Source: Magnaporthiopsis rhizophila
Lineage: Eukaryota > Ascomycota > Sordariomycetes > Magnaporthales > Magnaporthaceae
Length of the DNA: 64,000 bases
Assembly (NCBI GenBank): GCA_003049465.1
Contig: PYSS01000051.1
Location: 186,001 to 250,000, forward strand
Direction of reading: 5' to 3'
The first letter of the stretch is position 1, and the number at the start of each line of letters is the position of its first letter. The translations under genes were made by a program, and so were the position numbers. The notes beneath the pieces were generated by a model, which did not search any database, was not told the origin of the DNA, and was given only the letters and a program-made list of their open reading frames with translations. This document shows, in pieces, positions 11,845 to 22,798 of the stretch.

Positions 11845-12928
11845 CGTCGGTGACGGCGTGCATTTCGGGCTCACGCAAACGAGCGTCGGGCTTGGTGTTA
11901 CCCAGGATAGTGCCTAGCCAAATGTGTGCTCACCCGCGTCTTCACTTTGGCTGCGACAAGCACTGACCTCACACAGACACGCTTCGCGGCCAACGGGTTT
12001 GGCTACCCACTACTTGGTGGGGCAAACTGTGTGCTTGCTCCTCCTGCTTGGTCGCACCAGTCTGACTTATGATTTGTGCAAATGACATTCCTCACACATG
12101 TCGCAGGAAGCTCGACTGGAGGGATTGGGGAAGTTTGTGTCTCATGTCCGAGACGTCCTCAATTTACCGGAGCGTTCCTGGGAGGAAGTAGGATAATCCC
12201 TAGGTAGACACCCAAAGCCTAAATACAGCAATCAAACCGCGCCGACTATCATTCCAAGCGCCTAGCAGAAATCACTTCAAGTGCTGAAATGAGAGAGTCT
12301 TTTTGTCCCCTTCTGCCCTTAATTCATAATTCATGTTCATCCCTTGATCCTATCCAGCTTTCCAGTCCAGCCTAGGCAGGTACTGGCGTCCAGCGGGTAG
12401 ATGCCGGGTCTCCATGGAAAGGAGAGTCCTTCTCTGCATTGGTCACTCACTCCTTCATTCACCTACCTCTTTAGACTGCCGGATGGCGCAGGTACTTCCA
12501 TCCGTCGTGAGGGGTTTCCTTGGCAAATGCACAAAGAACCAGGGAAAACACAACGCAGAGAGTTAAAATCACGCGAGGCAGACACATTCATGGATTTTTT
12601 TTTTTTCGTCGGGCGGACTCGAGCGAGTCCGTTCTTTCCCCACGACTCACACTTAACTGATTTTATTCCCTTCCCCTTCCCTCTTCAAGCGAAATGTCCG
12701 GACCGAGCGAGCCCCTTTCACATCCCTTTCTCTGTCCGAGCTTGGACGCCTTGCACCAATACCGCTGCACCAGGTGAAACCAGCTGCTTTGGTGGGTGCT
12801 CTTGGCCTGCCGCTTCTGCCGTCAGACAGACAGATCACGGACGTCCTAAACCTTGCCCGCTATTAATAAATCTTCTACACACTTTACTCCGCCACCCACC
12901 CTCTCTCGAAACTTTCTTTATTCCAGGC
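11845..12928. other. Divergent promoter region between the U2SURP-like and FAD oxidase genes
   Basis: About 1.1 kb between head-to-head starts. An in-frame extension of the plus-strand frame back to 12401 has no domain similarity and includes a T-run near 12597-12606, so I treat it as leader. A CCTAGGTA element occurs near 12200. No RNA gene is seen. Confidence 0.55.
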
Positions 12929-14494
12929 ATGTCTAGACCCGCCGACCCTTCCGAATCACCACCACGCACTTTTACTCCGCCCTCGTCAATCCTCATCGTT
13001 GGCGCTGGCGTCTTTGGCCTGGGCACCGCGTACGCCCTTGCAAGACGCCATCATGTCTTCTCGGACTGCTCCATAACCGCCCTCGACCGGTCGACGGACC
13101 CGACCGTCTTCCCCTCTCGCGATGCGTCCAGCGTCGACAGCTCCCGCATCATACGAGCCGACTATGCCGATCCCGCCTACGCAGCCCTCGCCGCCGAGGC
13201 CCAGGCCGAGTGGCGCAAGACGGGCGAGGACCAGCTCGGCGGTCAGGGGCGCTACAGCGAGAGCGGCCTGGTCGTCGTCGCCGACAAGGACCCGACCCAG
13301 CAACCGGCCAGCAGCAGTATACCCTCCTCGCAGCCTCCAATCACGCGAAGAATTACTGGTGCCGATTATTGCCGGTCGAGCTGGGAAAACGTCCTCGCCA
13401 TGTCCAAGCACGACCCGGCCCTGCAGAACAAGATCCAGCTGCTGCCGACGCAGGATGCCATCCGCCAGGCAATCGGCACTGGCGGCGTGTCTGGCGTCTG
13501 GGGCTACATCAATCGAGCGTCAGGCTGGGCGGATGCCGACCAGTCGATGCGGTGGCTGCTGCGCCGCGCCCAGGACACAGGACGCATCACCTTCGTCTCG
13601 GGCACCGCGTCCTTCCTGACTCACGTGGGCAACAAGATCACCGGCGTCACCCTCGACGACGGTCGGACCATGTCTGCTGATCTGGTCATTTTGGCAACCG
13701 GGGCGTGGACCGGCGGCCTAATAGACCTCTGCGGGCGTGCCGTTGCCACCGCGCAGACACTCGCCTACCTCGACATCACGGACGAGGAGCAGGCGACGCT
13801 GGCCTCCCAGCCTGTGATCCTGAACCTAAGCTCCGGCCTCTTCATTCTTCCTCCGCGCAACAACGTGCTCAAGGTCGCTCGACACGAGCACGGCTATCTG
13901 AACCCCACGACGATGGCAAGGCCTCTCCGCCGCTCGTCCTCTGCCCATCGCCCAGAGGAGGAGTCCTGGCCCATCTCCCTGCCACCCACGAACATCGAGG
14001 ATGCTTTTCTGGGAATACCGGAGAGGAGCAAGGCGACGCTGCGCCAGGCTCTGAAGGAAATGATCCCGCTGCCTGCCATTCACGACAGGCCTTTTACGAG
14101 CACCCGAGTCTGCTGGTACACCGACACCCCAACGGGCGATTTCTTAATCGACTATCATCCGGACTGGGATGGTCTCTTCATTGCCACCGGAGGCAGCGGC
14201 CACGGCTTCAAAGTAAGACACACACACATACATTCATCCACATGGGTTCGTTTGGTCTGCATGATTGATCTCGCACTAACCAGTCGCCGTCGCCAGTTCC
14301 TTCCGGTATTGGGAGAGCGAATCGTCGACTGTGTGGTCGGTGATCGTCCCGAGGTCTTCAAGACCAAATGGGCTTTCACGCCGATCACATCGTCGTCGGC
14401 CCCAAAAGCATGGAATGCCATCTCAACGCAAGATGGAAGTCGAGCCGGCGAACCAGGATTGACCTTCGCCGACGAGATGAGCAAGACATCTTGA
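12929..14494 (+). CDS. FAD-dependent amine oxidase of the sarcosine/pipecolate/fructosyl-amino-acid oxidase family
   Basis: Two exons, 12929-14212 and 14297-14494, with an 84-nt intron. The intron is a multiple of three and stays open if read through; removing it restores GSGHGFKFLPVLGERI. The protein is 493 residues. The N-terminus has the Rossmann dinucleotide motif SILIVGAGVFGLGTAYALAR; IRADYADPAYAALAAEA follows, as in MSOX-type oxidases. Near the C-terminus RVCWYTDTPTGDFLID contains the cysteine that carries covalent FAD in this family, then the GGSGHGF flavin loop. These enzymes oxidise secondary amines or Amadori products with H2O2 release. The last residues, SKTS, are not a canonical PTS1, so peroxisomal targeting is not indicated. 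The substrate cannot be decided by sight. Family call strong, substrate open. Confidence 0.9.
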   Translation: MSRPADPSESPPRTFTPPSSILIVGAGVFGLGTAYALARRHHVFSDCSITALDRSTDPTVFPSRDASSVDSSRIIRADYADPAYAALAAEAQAEWRKTGEDQLGGQGRYSESGLVVVADKDPTQQPASSSIPSSQPPITRRITGADYCRSSWENVLAMSKHDPALQNKIQLLPTQDAIRQAIGTGGVSGVWGYINRASGWADADQSMRWLLRRAQDTGRITFVSGTASFLTHVGNKITGVTLDDGRTMSADLVILATGAWTGGLIDLCGRAVATAQTLAYLDITDEEQATLASQPVILNLSSGLFILPPRNNVLKVARHEHGYLNPTTMARPLRRSSSAHRPEEESWPISLPPTNIEDAFLGIPERSKATLRQALKEMIPLPAIHDRPFTSTRVCWYTDTPTGDFLIDYHPDWDGLFIATGGSGHGFKVRHTHIHSSTWVRLVCMIDLALTSRRRQFLPVLGERIVDCVVGDRPEVFKTKWAFTPITSSSAPKAWNAISTQDGSRAGEPGLTFADEMSKTS

Positions 14495-15307
14495 CGAGCC
14501 TACACAGCACACAAGCGGACAGGCAGTGAGTGAGCTGGGACAGAGCACAGGTAACGCATCATTTATGGCATTCTCAAAGCGAACTCGAAAGGTGCCAGGC
14601 ACCTAACGCAGAGACTAGCAGGAACCCTCCGTGGGGAGAGATTAACCTGTACAATCACAGGAAAACGCACAAAGAACGCCATGGAATAAAACCATAGCAC
14701 TCTGCCCTGAGCGCAACCCGATCCGTCCCTCATGCAATAGAATGCGGAAAAAAGAGACGCCCCTGTGATGGCCTGCCACTCTTAGACTTGCGTTGCGATG
14801 CTCGACAAGCCCGAGATCAGCGACAGTCACAGCCATGGGCTGGTTCGAAGTAGTCTGGAGCCATATCCCCCAGATCCTTCCGATCCTCACCCGTCCTCGG
14901 CCGTTGGCTTTCCACTAGCCATGAGCGCGGGGACATTAAGATGACGACAATCCGTACAACCTGCGCCGTCCTGTCGTCGAAACACCCTGTAGGCCTCTCT
15001 GACCAGCGGGTGTGAACTCTATGTTTCGTTTAGAGCCATCGTGGAAAGTCCGATGATTTTTTGTCCGCCGAGAATCCCCTCCAATGTAGAACCCCCTCCG
15101 ATCTGAACGCCAATGCAATGCTGTGAAATGAAAAGCAGAAAATGTTACAAGCAGGCTGGTTGGCAAGAGGACATGGCTGGCGAGGTGAACCAGATGTGCT
15201 CCGCCGCCCCTGCGCAAGGGTAATGGGGTATTGGTTGTTGCGGTGATAGTTGGGGGTGGTCGTGATATCGTAAATGGAGTTGCAGTAGAGCAGTGGGAGA
15301 GAGGTGA
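14495..15307. other. Convergent 3' flanks of the FAD oxidase and TBP genes
   Basis: About 800 nt between two stop codons. It should hold both 3' UTRs. I see no gene or repeat. Confidence 0.6.
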
Positions 15308-16215
15308 TCAGACCTTGCGGAAGTCTTGAAGCACGGGGTAGATCATCTCGAATGCCTGATAGATCTCCTCTCGAACCTTGGCTCCGGTGAGGACAATCTT
15401 GCCGCTGACGAAGATGAGGAGCACAATCTTCGGCTTGATCATGCGGTAGATCAGACCAGGGAACAGCTCGGGCTCGTAGGAGCTGAAGTTGTGATGGCGA
15501 GAGGCCAGACCCTCGAGGCGGATGGGGAACTTGATGTCGCACGAGCCGACAATGTTCTGGATCTTGAAGTCGGTGAACTTGGCGTTAAAGCCGAGCTTCT
15601 GGATGATCCGAGCATACTTCCTCGAAGCGAGCTTAGAGTCGTCCTCCGACTTGGCACCGGTGACGACCATCTTGCCGGAAGCGAAGATAAGTGCCGTCGT
15701 CTTGGGCTCACGAATTCTCATGATGACAGCAGCGAACCGCTACTCGGTGTTAGCCCAAAATCCCAGAAACAAAAAGTTCTGGGAGGTGAGATGTACCTTT
15801 GGGTTGTACTCGGCATTGCGAGCATGAAGAGCGATAGTCTTCAGATCCAACCGACAGTCCAAGTTCACGGTCGCGACGATGTTCCTTTGTTGCGCGTGTT
15901 AGTAAGCAGCGCAACACTGGCGGACCAAGCAAATTGCAAGGTCAAGAGCCGGTGAGGGCAAACTCACTGAAGGGTGGGGGTGAGACCACTGCCAGTTTGG
16001 GTAGCGGTAGGCGTCGCAGCGGGAGTCGCGGGAGTCACCCCAGTGCCGTTGATGGCTTGAGCACCCGGCTGACCGCCGTTCACGACCGGCCTATGTCCGT
16101 TGACGTCGTTGGGGGGCGTGACCTCGCCATGACCGCCAGGGAAAGACAGAGAGCCGGGAGCGGTGAAGGCCTTCGCCTGAGCCGCGTTGGAAGGATGCGT
16201 CTGAATGCCCTCCAT
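15308..16215 (-). CDS. tbp1: TATA-binding protein (TBP)
   Basis: Three exons: 16215-15968, 15884-15797 and 15739-15308. Introns of 83 and 57 nt have GT..AG ends. The total is 255 residues. Exon 1 encodes a variable T/P/G-rich N-terminus that ends at the start of the conserved core (LQNIVATVN). Exon 2 encodes NLDCRLDLKTIALHARNAEY. Exon 3 carries the rest of the two-fold repeat saddle, with FASGKMVVTGAKSEDDS in the first repeat and FVSGKIVLTGAKVREE in the second, ending YPVLQDFRKV. TBP binds TATA boxes as part of TFIID, SL1 and TFIIIB in the nucleus and is essential for all three polymerases. Core conservation makes this identification essentially certain. Confidence 0.98.
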
Positions 16216-17622
16216 GTTGATGCACCAAACTTTTTGATTCCCGATCTCGAATTGAGGAGAGAATGCGCTGGACTGCGATGCGAGCGGTTAGCGACCAAAA
16301 AAATCGATTGCGAAAATGAAGCCGTCGCGCAGCAACGGGTAGGTGAAAAAATAGGCGATCGTGGGCAATGAAGTTGATAGTTTGATGACGAGAGTGCGAT
16401 TGTGTTTGTTGCGATTCCCGGAAGGGAAAATTTTTGAGCGAGAAAACTAGGTGGCTGGGATGTGGCGGTGGTCCGTGCGGTGATGGTGAGGGGCGGGTGC
16501 TCAACAAGAACAATAGCAGAGTCTACACATACCAAGTTGCTGTCGGAGGAGATGAACAAGCAAATGTGTCCCCTCGCAACAAGATGGCTTTGCCCGCTTG
16601 TGGTTGCGCTTGTGAAGAACAAGACGATGATCTCTCAATATCGTCGGGCGCTTCGTGGTAGCTCAACCAACTCGGTGACCAAGGCCAAATGAATGTCTCG
16701 GTCGGGAGAACTCGGCGGCGGCAGGAGAGCTGCTCGGCACGCTAAAAGGCACTCTCGGGGTTCCCGTCGCAACGAGAAAAAGTTGTCTCACGGGAAACAG
16801 GGCAGTGGGAGATGGGGGGAACTGGATTCTATTCCTGACTTGTGCCAAGCGCACTGCCACCAAACTCTTGTGCAGTCGACTTGGTCTTGCTCCTTCTCGA
16901 CGACGACGAGGGTGGCGATCGATGTCGACAGTCCAGGTTGTCTGGGATGGGCACGCCGCGTCGACGACGAAGAGAAGAAAAAGGTATTAAAGGTCTAGAG
17001 AGTGACGGCCACACTAAATCGCAGAGCGATGGTGGGGTGAGAAGAGGGAAATGGAATCCAGAATGCGAAGTTTGCAAACTGAAATGGCGGTGGTTTTCGG
17101 TGTGTGTGGTGTGGAGCCCCAGAAGATACGTACAGGCAGGGCGCAGATTCCGAAGGACGAGCAGGAGTGGGAAAGCCTCCGTATTTATACCCGCACAGAA
17201 ACCGCCCTGGGTTGCGCGAGTGGCGTAACCTCCTGCAAACGCTGAGTCCTTTGCCCGGTGGGTCCTGCTACGCCCGCCGGCCAATGGCGCTCCCGGGAAG
17301 CGCATGTAGCTCTACATCCAGGCCTTGGACGCTATTCCATCCTTGGTGCAACTAAACCCACCATTCATTCGCTTTTGAAACGCGAAAGTTGTTTTCCCCT
17401 CCACCCCTCCCGTCGCTGCTGCCTCCTCATCTCCACCACACGCGGGTGCCAGCTCCTGCGGGCTCCTTTCCTGCCGATTCCTCTTTTTCCTGCCAGCGAC
17501 CGCCAGAAATCTGCAATCGCTCGGAGTTGAGCAATCGCCAGACCGTCAGCCGTCGCCGTCGTTTCTTTTCTGTCGACTCGTTAACTTTGTTCTTTCCCGT
17601 GTGTTGACGTCGATCGCAAACC
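16216..17622. other. Divergent upstream region of the TBP gene and the exon at 17623
   Basis: About 1.4 kb with only short, unrelated frames. The right-hand 250 nt are CT-rich, as is usual for leaders of strongly expressed fungal genes. No RNA gene seen. Confidence 0.5.
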
Positions 17623-17707
17623 ATGCTGGAGGCTACTGACCGCCTCTCAATCAACGACGGCTCGATCACCGTCTCGCAGAGCCCAGCGCGCTACTTCGGC
17701 TGGTCAG
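17623..17707 (+). CDS. Candidate first coding exon of an unresolved gene
   Basis: After a CT-rich leader and a good start context (CAAACCATGCTG), an ATG opens MLEATDRLSINDGSITVSQS and runs on to ARYFGWSG. It is followed at once by a consensus donor (GTAAGG at 17708). The next ~800 nt are pyrimidine-rich with a 26-T run, as in a long intron or non-coding region. I could not find a downstream exon that continues the frame into a recognisable protein before the convergent ETF-QO gene. I do not recognise the peptide. It could be the start of a gene with a long intron, a short upstream ORF, or chance. Confidence 0.3.
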
Positions 17708-19792
17708 GTAAGGCCGTGGGCCTCGGTGGCGGCACGCCAGGCAGAACCTTCGGCACATCCCAAACATCGACCGTGGCCCAGCCGGGCGTTCGACAGACTC
17801 GCCCTTTCTTTCTCTTCTCTTTCTCCTTTTTTTTTTTTTTTTTTTTTTTTTTCTTTTTTTCGCGCTCACTTGAGTTTGGAAGAAGATCTATTTCTCATGA
17901 ACTGGTGTTTTCCTCCTTTCTGGCTTTTTCTCTTTTCATTCCCTCCTCGCCCTTCGTCCGCGTGACACAAGTCGGGGGTGGCCTGAATGCGGCCCAGGAA
18001 AGGCGTCTGGTCCCCCGGTCGCGACTCATCAAACCCAGCCTGGCCTTGGTCCCGCCGCAATTTTGCCTCCCAGAGCACGAAATTGCCCCATGGTTACATG
18101 GAGCCTTCCATTCGCCGTGCTCAAATCACCAGCCCACGACAGGGGTGCCCCCAAACTCGCAAGCGGTGCAAACCAGTGCCAGCCGTCGGTCCTTTTTCCT
18201 CTGTTCTGTTGCCGTTTCTTTTTCCGTCCGCCCACCAACCGTGCACAGCCCGGGCCCTCCGATCATCATTTCCCGCCAAACTTTTCTCTGGTCTCTCGAT
18301 CCTTTCTCACTTCCTTTTTCCATCTCGCACACATCGTCGGTCTTTGCCCACACCCGCGCGACACACGTCCTCCCTCGTATTATTATTTCTCCTCTCTTTC
18401 TACCCTTCTTCCGATATCCCTCCCCTCTCTACACCCTCATTCCCTTCTTCTGTCTCGCTGACACAGACGAGTCCACCGCATCTCTCTCCCCTTCGTGCAA
18501 CCCGCTATTTGCGTCGGTTTTCTTGCTTGCATCATGTCATGCCAGCTGGGACTTGAGGGGCAGCCCGCGGCCAAGATCATGCCTGATTGTGGGTGGTTCA
18601 GACGTGACGGTCTCGAGAGGACGCGCATCTTCAATGCTGCCTGACTCCTGTGACTCTGCGGCCAGCCCCCCCTCCCTTTTTCGCCCGGCTTGCCTGCCCC
18701 TTGTTTGGTGTGGAAAGTTCCAGCCACCCGCTAGCCCACCCTTTCACTCCCTTGAGAATTTTTTCCAAGCTGTGTTGGTTTGGCACGAGCCTGGGCAGGA
18801 GTCCTCCCTCCCATTTGTACCGATACTTTGCTCCTTGGCACGCTATCCCTGTCTGTGCGAGCAGCCTCTTCGCCCCTTGCCGCCCTCATTTTTCTACCTG
18901 CCTCCCCAATGACTCACAGCCGCGCACCAATCACGTCGTGGCGTGGTCAGTTTGCTTTGCCGTCCATGGGGCGAAGCCCACCCCAACCAACCGCTTCGCA
19001 CTCATGGCCCGCAGCGCCTATGCGGCCATCCTTTGTGGTCCCTGGCCCCTGGAGACGCCCATGGTTTTACCCTCTTCCGGAGTGTCACAAGCCAAAATTC
19101 ACCGCTGCCTGGGAGGCCAACCGACCGATTCGTTTGCAGGCAACATTACGCAAGAGAAAGAAAGCATGACAAGCAAAGAGGGAGGAAAACAAGGACGATC
19201 TCCATTTGGTAGGATTGGGAAACCGGAAATAGAGCTGAGATTAGAGTGAATAAAATGTAGTAATCAGCAAGAAATCCGACCCCGCGACAGCCTTCCCCAT
19301 GCTTACTCCCCCGTTATCCGAATCCTGCCAAAATTTGCGGGCCAACGCATGGCTGCGGCAGTGGATTGATTGCCTCTTTTCCTCAACCGATGACACCCCC
19401 CACCAGAAGAAACCAAGTGTGATCCCAACGGGCACAGCACGCACCCCTTACCCCCTTACCCCCTGCCGCCAGCGTGTGCCCGATGTAACAATGTGTGACC
19501 TCGGCGTGATACGGGGACTGCGCACTGTATACCCGCTGCGCTGGACCGGGCATGTTGGTTGCACGCAATCTCGTCAGGGTCCCGCCGGCTGCCTCTGGTC
19601 CCGGGCGTCCATTTCTGCACATCCGCGTCATTATCGCGTGGCCGTCGCGACAGATTCGCGCTGGCTCGCCGCCACGTGCGACGCGTGAGCCGTTCTGATC
19701 GGGCGTATTGCCAAGGGCGGCGGGCCCCTTGCCGTCTATTCAAAAAAGCTCACACCATTTCTTACATGTCTCCCCGCCAAACAATTTGTCTT
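17708..19792. other. Pyrimidine-rich region with T26 tract; gene content unresolved
   Basis: T-run 17827-17852 followed by a further T7. The region to about 18540 is rich in CT and TTTC. A small frame of 36 codons begins at the ATG at 18534 and ends at a TGA near 18644; it has no recognised relatives. Longer frames (for example 18650-19249, +) look like chance reading of GC-rich DNA. Confidence 0.4.
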
Positions 19793-21896
19793 TTACGTCA
19801 TGTAATACTTGGGGCCTTCTGATCCCTGTGGCGTCTGCCAGTTTATGTCCTGCTGGGGCGCCTTGATATCACATGTTTTACAGTGGATGCAGCTGCGGGA
19901 AGAGGCGCAAACGAAAAGATGGTCAGTGAAAGGTATGATCCCAGGGTGTGATTTTCTGCTTGGCTTACTTTTGCGCGTTGATTTGGAAGCGAACTCCGAG
20001 CTCCTTGGTGGGATCCTCGACATACTCGTACACGCCGGCGGGGCAGAAGCGGTTCTCCAGCCCCTTGAACTTGGGCCAGGTCTCGACGGCGTGCTGGTCC
20101 CAGTCCTTGACCTGCAGATGCACGGGCTGGTCCTCCTCGTGGTTGGTGCCGGTGCGGGACACGCTAGTGAGTATGTCGAACGTGAGCTTGCCGTCGGGCT
20201 TCTCGTACTCGATCTTCTCGCACTGGTCCGCCGGCTTGGTGGCCAGGTGGTCCGGCGTCTTGTGCTTCAGGGTCCAGGGCACGCGGCCCTTGAGGAAGTA
20301 CGTTTCGAGCCCAGAGTACAGGATGCCGCCGTACATGCCCAGGGGCGAGTGGAACGACGGACGGATGTTGCGCACCTCCTTGAGCTCCTTCCAGATGCTC
20401 GACTGGCGCAGCGAGGCCTCGTAGTCGTACAGGAAGACGGAGCCGTCGCCGTCGACGCCCGCCAGCGCCTTCCAGGCCGCCTCGGCCGCCAGCATGCCCG
20501 ACTTCATGGCGTTGTGCGTGCCCTTCACCTTGGGCACGTTGACGAACCCGGCCGAGTCGCCGATCAGGGCGCCGCCGGGGAAGGCGACCTTGGGGATCGA
20601 CTGGAACCCGCCCTCGATTAGGGACCGGGCGGCGTATGAGATGCACTTGCCGCCCTCGAGCACCTCGCGGTACAGCGGGTGCTTCTTCATCTTCTGGAAC
20701 TCGCCGTAGGGCGACAGCCACGGGTTCGCGTAGTCGAGCGCCACGACCAGGCCGACCGACACGAGGTTCTCACCAAAGTGGTACATCCAGCCGCCACCGT
20801 AGACGTCCATGGGAAGCGGGTAGCCGAGCGAGTGCGTGATCTCGCCCTTTCGGAACTTGGCCGGATCGACCTCCCAGACCTCCTTGAGTCCGAGGGCGTA
20901 CGTCTGCGGCTGGCTCTCGCAGCGCAGGTCGAACTTGTTAATCACCTGCTTGCTGAGGCTCCCGTGGCAGCCCTCGGCGAATAGGGTGCAACGGGCGTGA
21001 AACTCCATGCCGCGCTCGAAAGAGTCCTTGGGTCGGCCGTCACACCCGATGCCCAAGTCGTTTGTGGCGACGCCGAGCACGGAGCCATCGGGCTTGTACA
21101 CAACCTCGGACGCAGCGAAGCCTGGGTAGATCTCGACCCCGACCTCCTCAGCCCGGACACCCAGCCAGGCGGTGAACTGGCCCAGGCTCACAATGTAGTT
21201 CCCGTGGTTGTTCATCGGCGGCGGTGCGGGGAGCGGGACGGCCATAGACTTGGTCAGGAAGCGCATGCGATCGCCGCCAGCGGGGGTCGCGTGCTCGAAC
21301 CGGTCGGGGTTTTCAGGGGCGAGCCAGTCGGGGATGAGCTCGTTGATGCCTGTCGGCTGGATCACGGCGCCCGAGACGATGTGGGCGCCCAGCTCGCCCG
21401 CCTTCTCGAGCAGCAGGACCCTGAAGTCCTCATTGCCTGCCTCGTTTGCCAGCTGCTTAAGTCGGATGGCCGCGCTGAGACCGGCCGGACCTGTGAGGCG
21501 ACGGCCAACGTTTTTTGCCGCGATTGTCAGCTACAATCCTGTGCAGCCCAGCCCAGCCCAGTGCGCTGACATTCTGGCTTTGTTCTCACCTCCGCCAACG
21601 ATGCACACGTCCACCTGGTCGCTTTCCCTCTCGATGGCTTTAACGTCGAACGCCTCGTCTTGGCCGGCCGTGTGCTGGGATTTGGTATTTGAGAACGGTC
21701 TCCTCCCCCTCCATGGCGCAAGGTTCTGGGTTGGTCTCCGCCCCGGCCTGTTCAGGTAGTGGCGCGACGAGAAGGTCGCCTTCGGAACGACTGGGGTGAC
21801 CAAGCGCGGAGCGAAGCCATTGCGGCCGAGGCAGCTCCGTGCCACCCCTCTGGCCAGTACAGACATAGGATATTCTATCGAGCGGCTCCTTCCCAC
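19793..21896 (-). CDS. CIR2: Electron transfer flavoprotein-ubiquinone oxidoreductase (ETF-QO)
   Basis: Three exons: 21896-21590, 21490-19969 and 19892-19793, with introns of 99 and 76 nt, giving 642 residues. An ATG at 21866 (MSVLARGVARSC) is an alternative start and gives a good mitochondrial presequence. The first splice rebuilds the FAD motif VDVCIVGGGPAGLSAAIRL. The middle exon holds the ubiquinone and FAD domains (ELGAHIVSGAV.., LFAEGCHGSLSKQ.., GALIGDSAGFVNVPKVKG). The last exon, in another frame, carries NCIHCKTCDIKAP. With the cysteine in NRFCPAGVYE it supplies four ligands for the 4Fe-4S cluster, and the protein ends GPKYYMT. The enzyme passes electrons from ETF to ubiquinone on the matrix face of the inner mitochondrial membrane, serving beta-oxidation and amino-acid catabolism. 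Confidence 0.96.
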
Positions 21897-22798
21897 AGTC
21901 TACCTGCACATTGTCGTTTCGAGAAGGCCAAGTGTCGAGCAGGTGTGAAGCAGCCGTGTCCGAGGGTCGGGTTTATGGTGGGGTCTCCGTGTTGGTGTTG
22001 GAATGGGTGTTTAATCGCATCCATTCCATTCAGCAGGAGCTATGACGTTTATTGTTTTTTTGTTTTTTTAATTTTTTTTTTTATGCCGCCGATTTGAGCT
22101 GGGTGGATCCCTGCAGCCAATCCAGCTGCAGCAATTGACATTCAAATTCCATCTTCTGGTCGACGGCCGACGCATGTGACACAATGGGTGCATCAGTCTT
22201 ACGCATTATTTGCCGAAGGAAGCCGACAGCTGGCCACCATCAAATCGCCGTAGGTCCGTCGGCTAAGCTCGGCCGGCTACGGCTGAGAGCAAGGCTTACA
22301 AGCCCGCTATTGTGCGGGTAATTATTGTTTCATTCGGGCCAGCCTTTCTTGATTGTGTCTGGCGCCCATCGTGGGCTGGCTTCTTTGGCAGTCGAGCGAA
22401 TGCCCAGTTGGCCCCGAATCCAGGCGCGTTTGCGTCGTGGGATTTATCAACATGACAGAGATGGGTGTAGGTAAGCACGATGAGGGGGTAGGGATTCATA
22501 TGTACAAGTGAAGTAGTGGCCAGAGAAAGGGATATGAAAGAGAGTGTATTTATCACGGTTTCATAGGGGCAAGATGTGCTACTCAAATCGGAAACGTAAT
22601 AACAACCTCGACATTGGAAACCTCCCTGCCGCAGGGAAGTCCGCCCAAGCTTTGCCATATCCCCACCAAATCAAGCCTGAGTATCTGGTCCGAGAAAACA
22701 AGGTGCCTGTCAAGGCCATGGATCTCTGACCCTCGAACGGCGACTCCAATAGAGCTAGACTTGAAGTCGGGGCTTAGGATACAAACACCTTGAAGAAT
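21897..22798. other. Intergenic between ETF-QO and the GH36 gene
   Basis: About 900 nt. A T-rich stretch lies near 22055-22082. No gene or repeat array is seen. Confidence 0.55.

Noticed and set aside
18650..19249. Plus-strand frame after the orphan exon, considered as its continuation
   Set aside because: No acceptor joins it in frame to 17707 with recognisable protein; composition is that of chance GC-rich reading.
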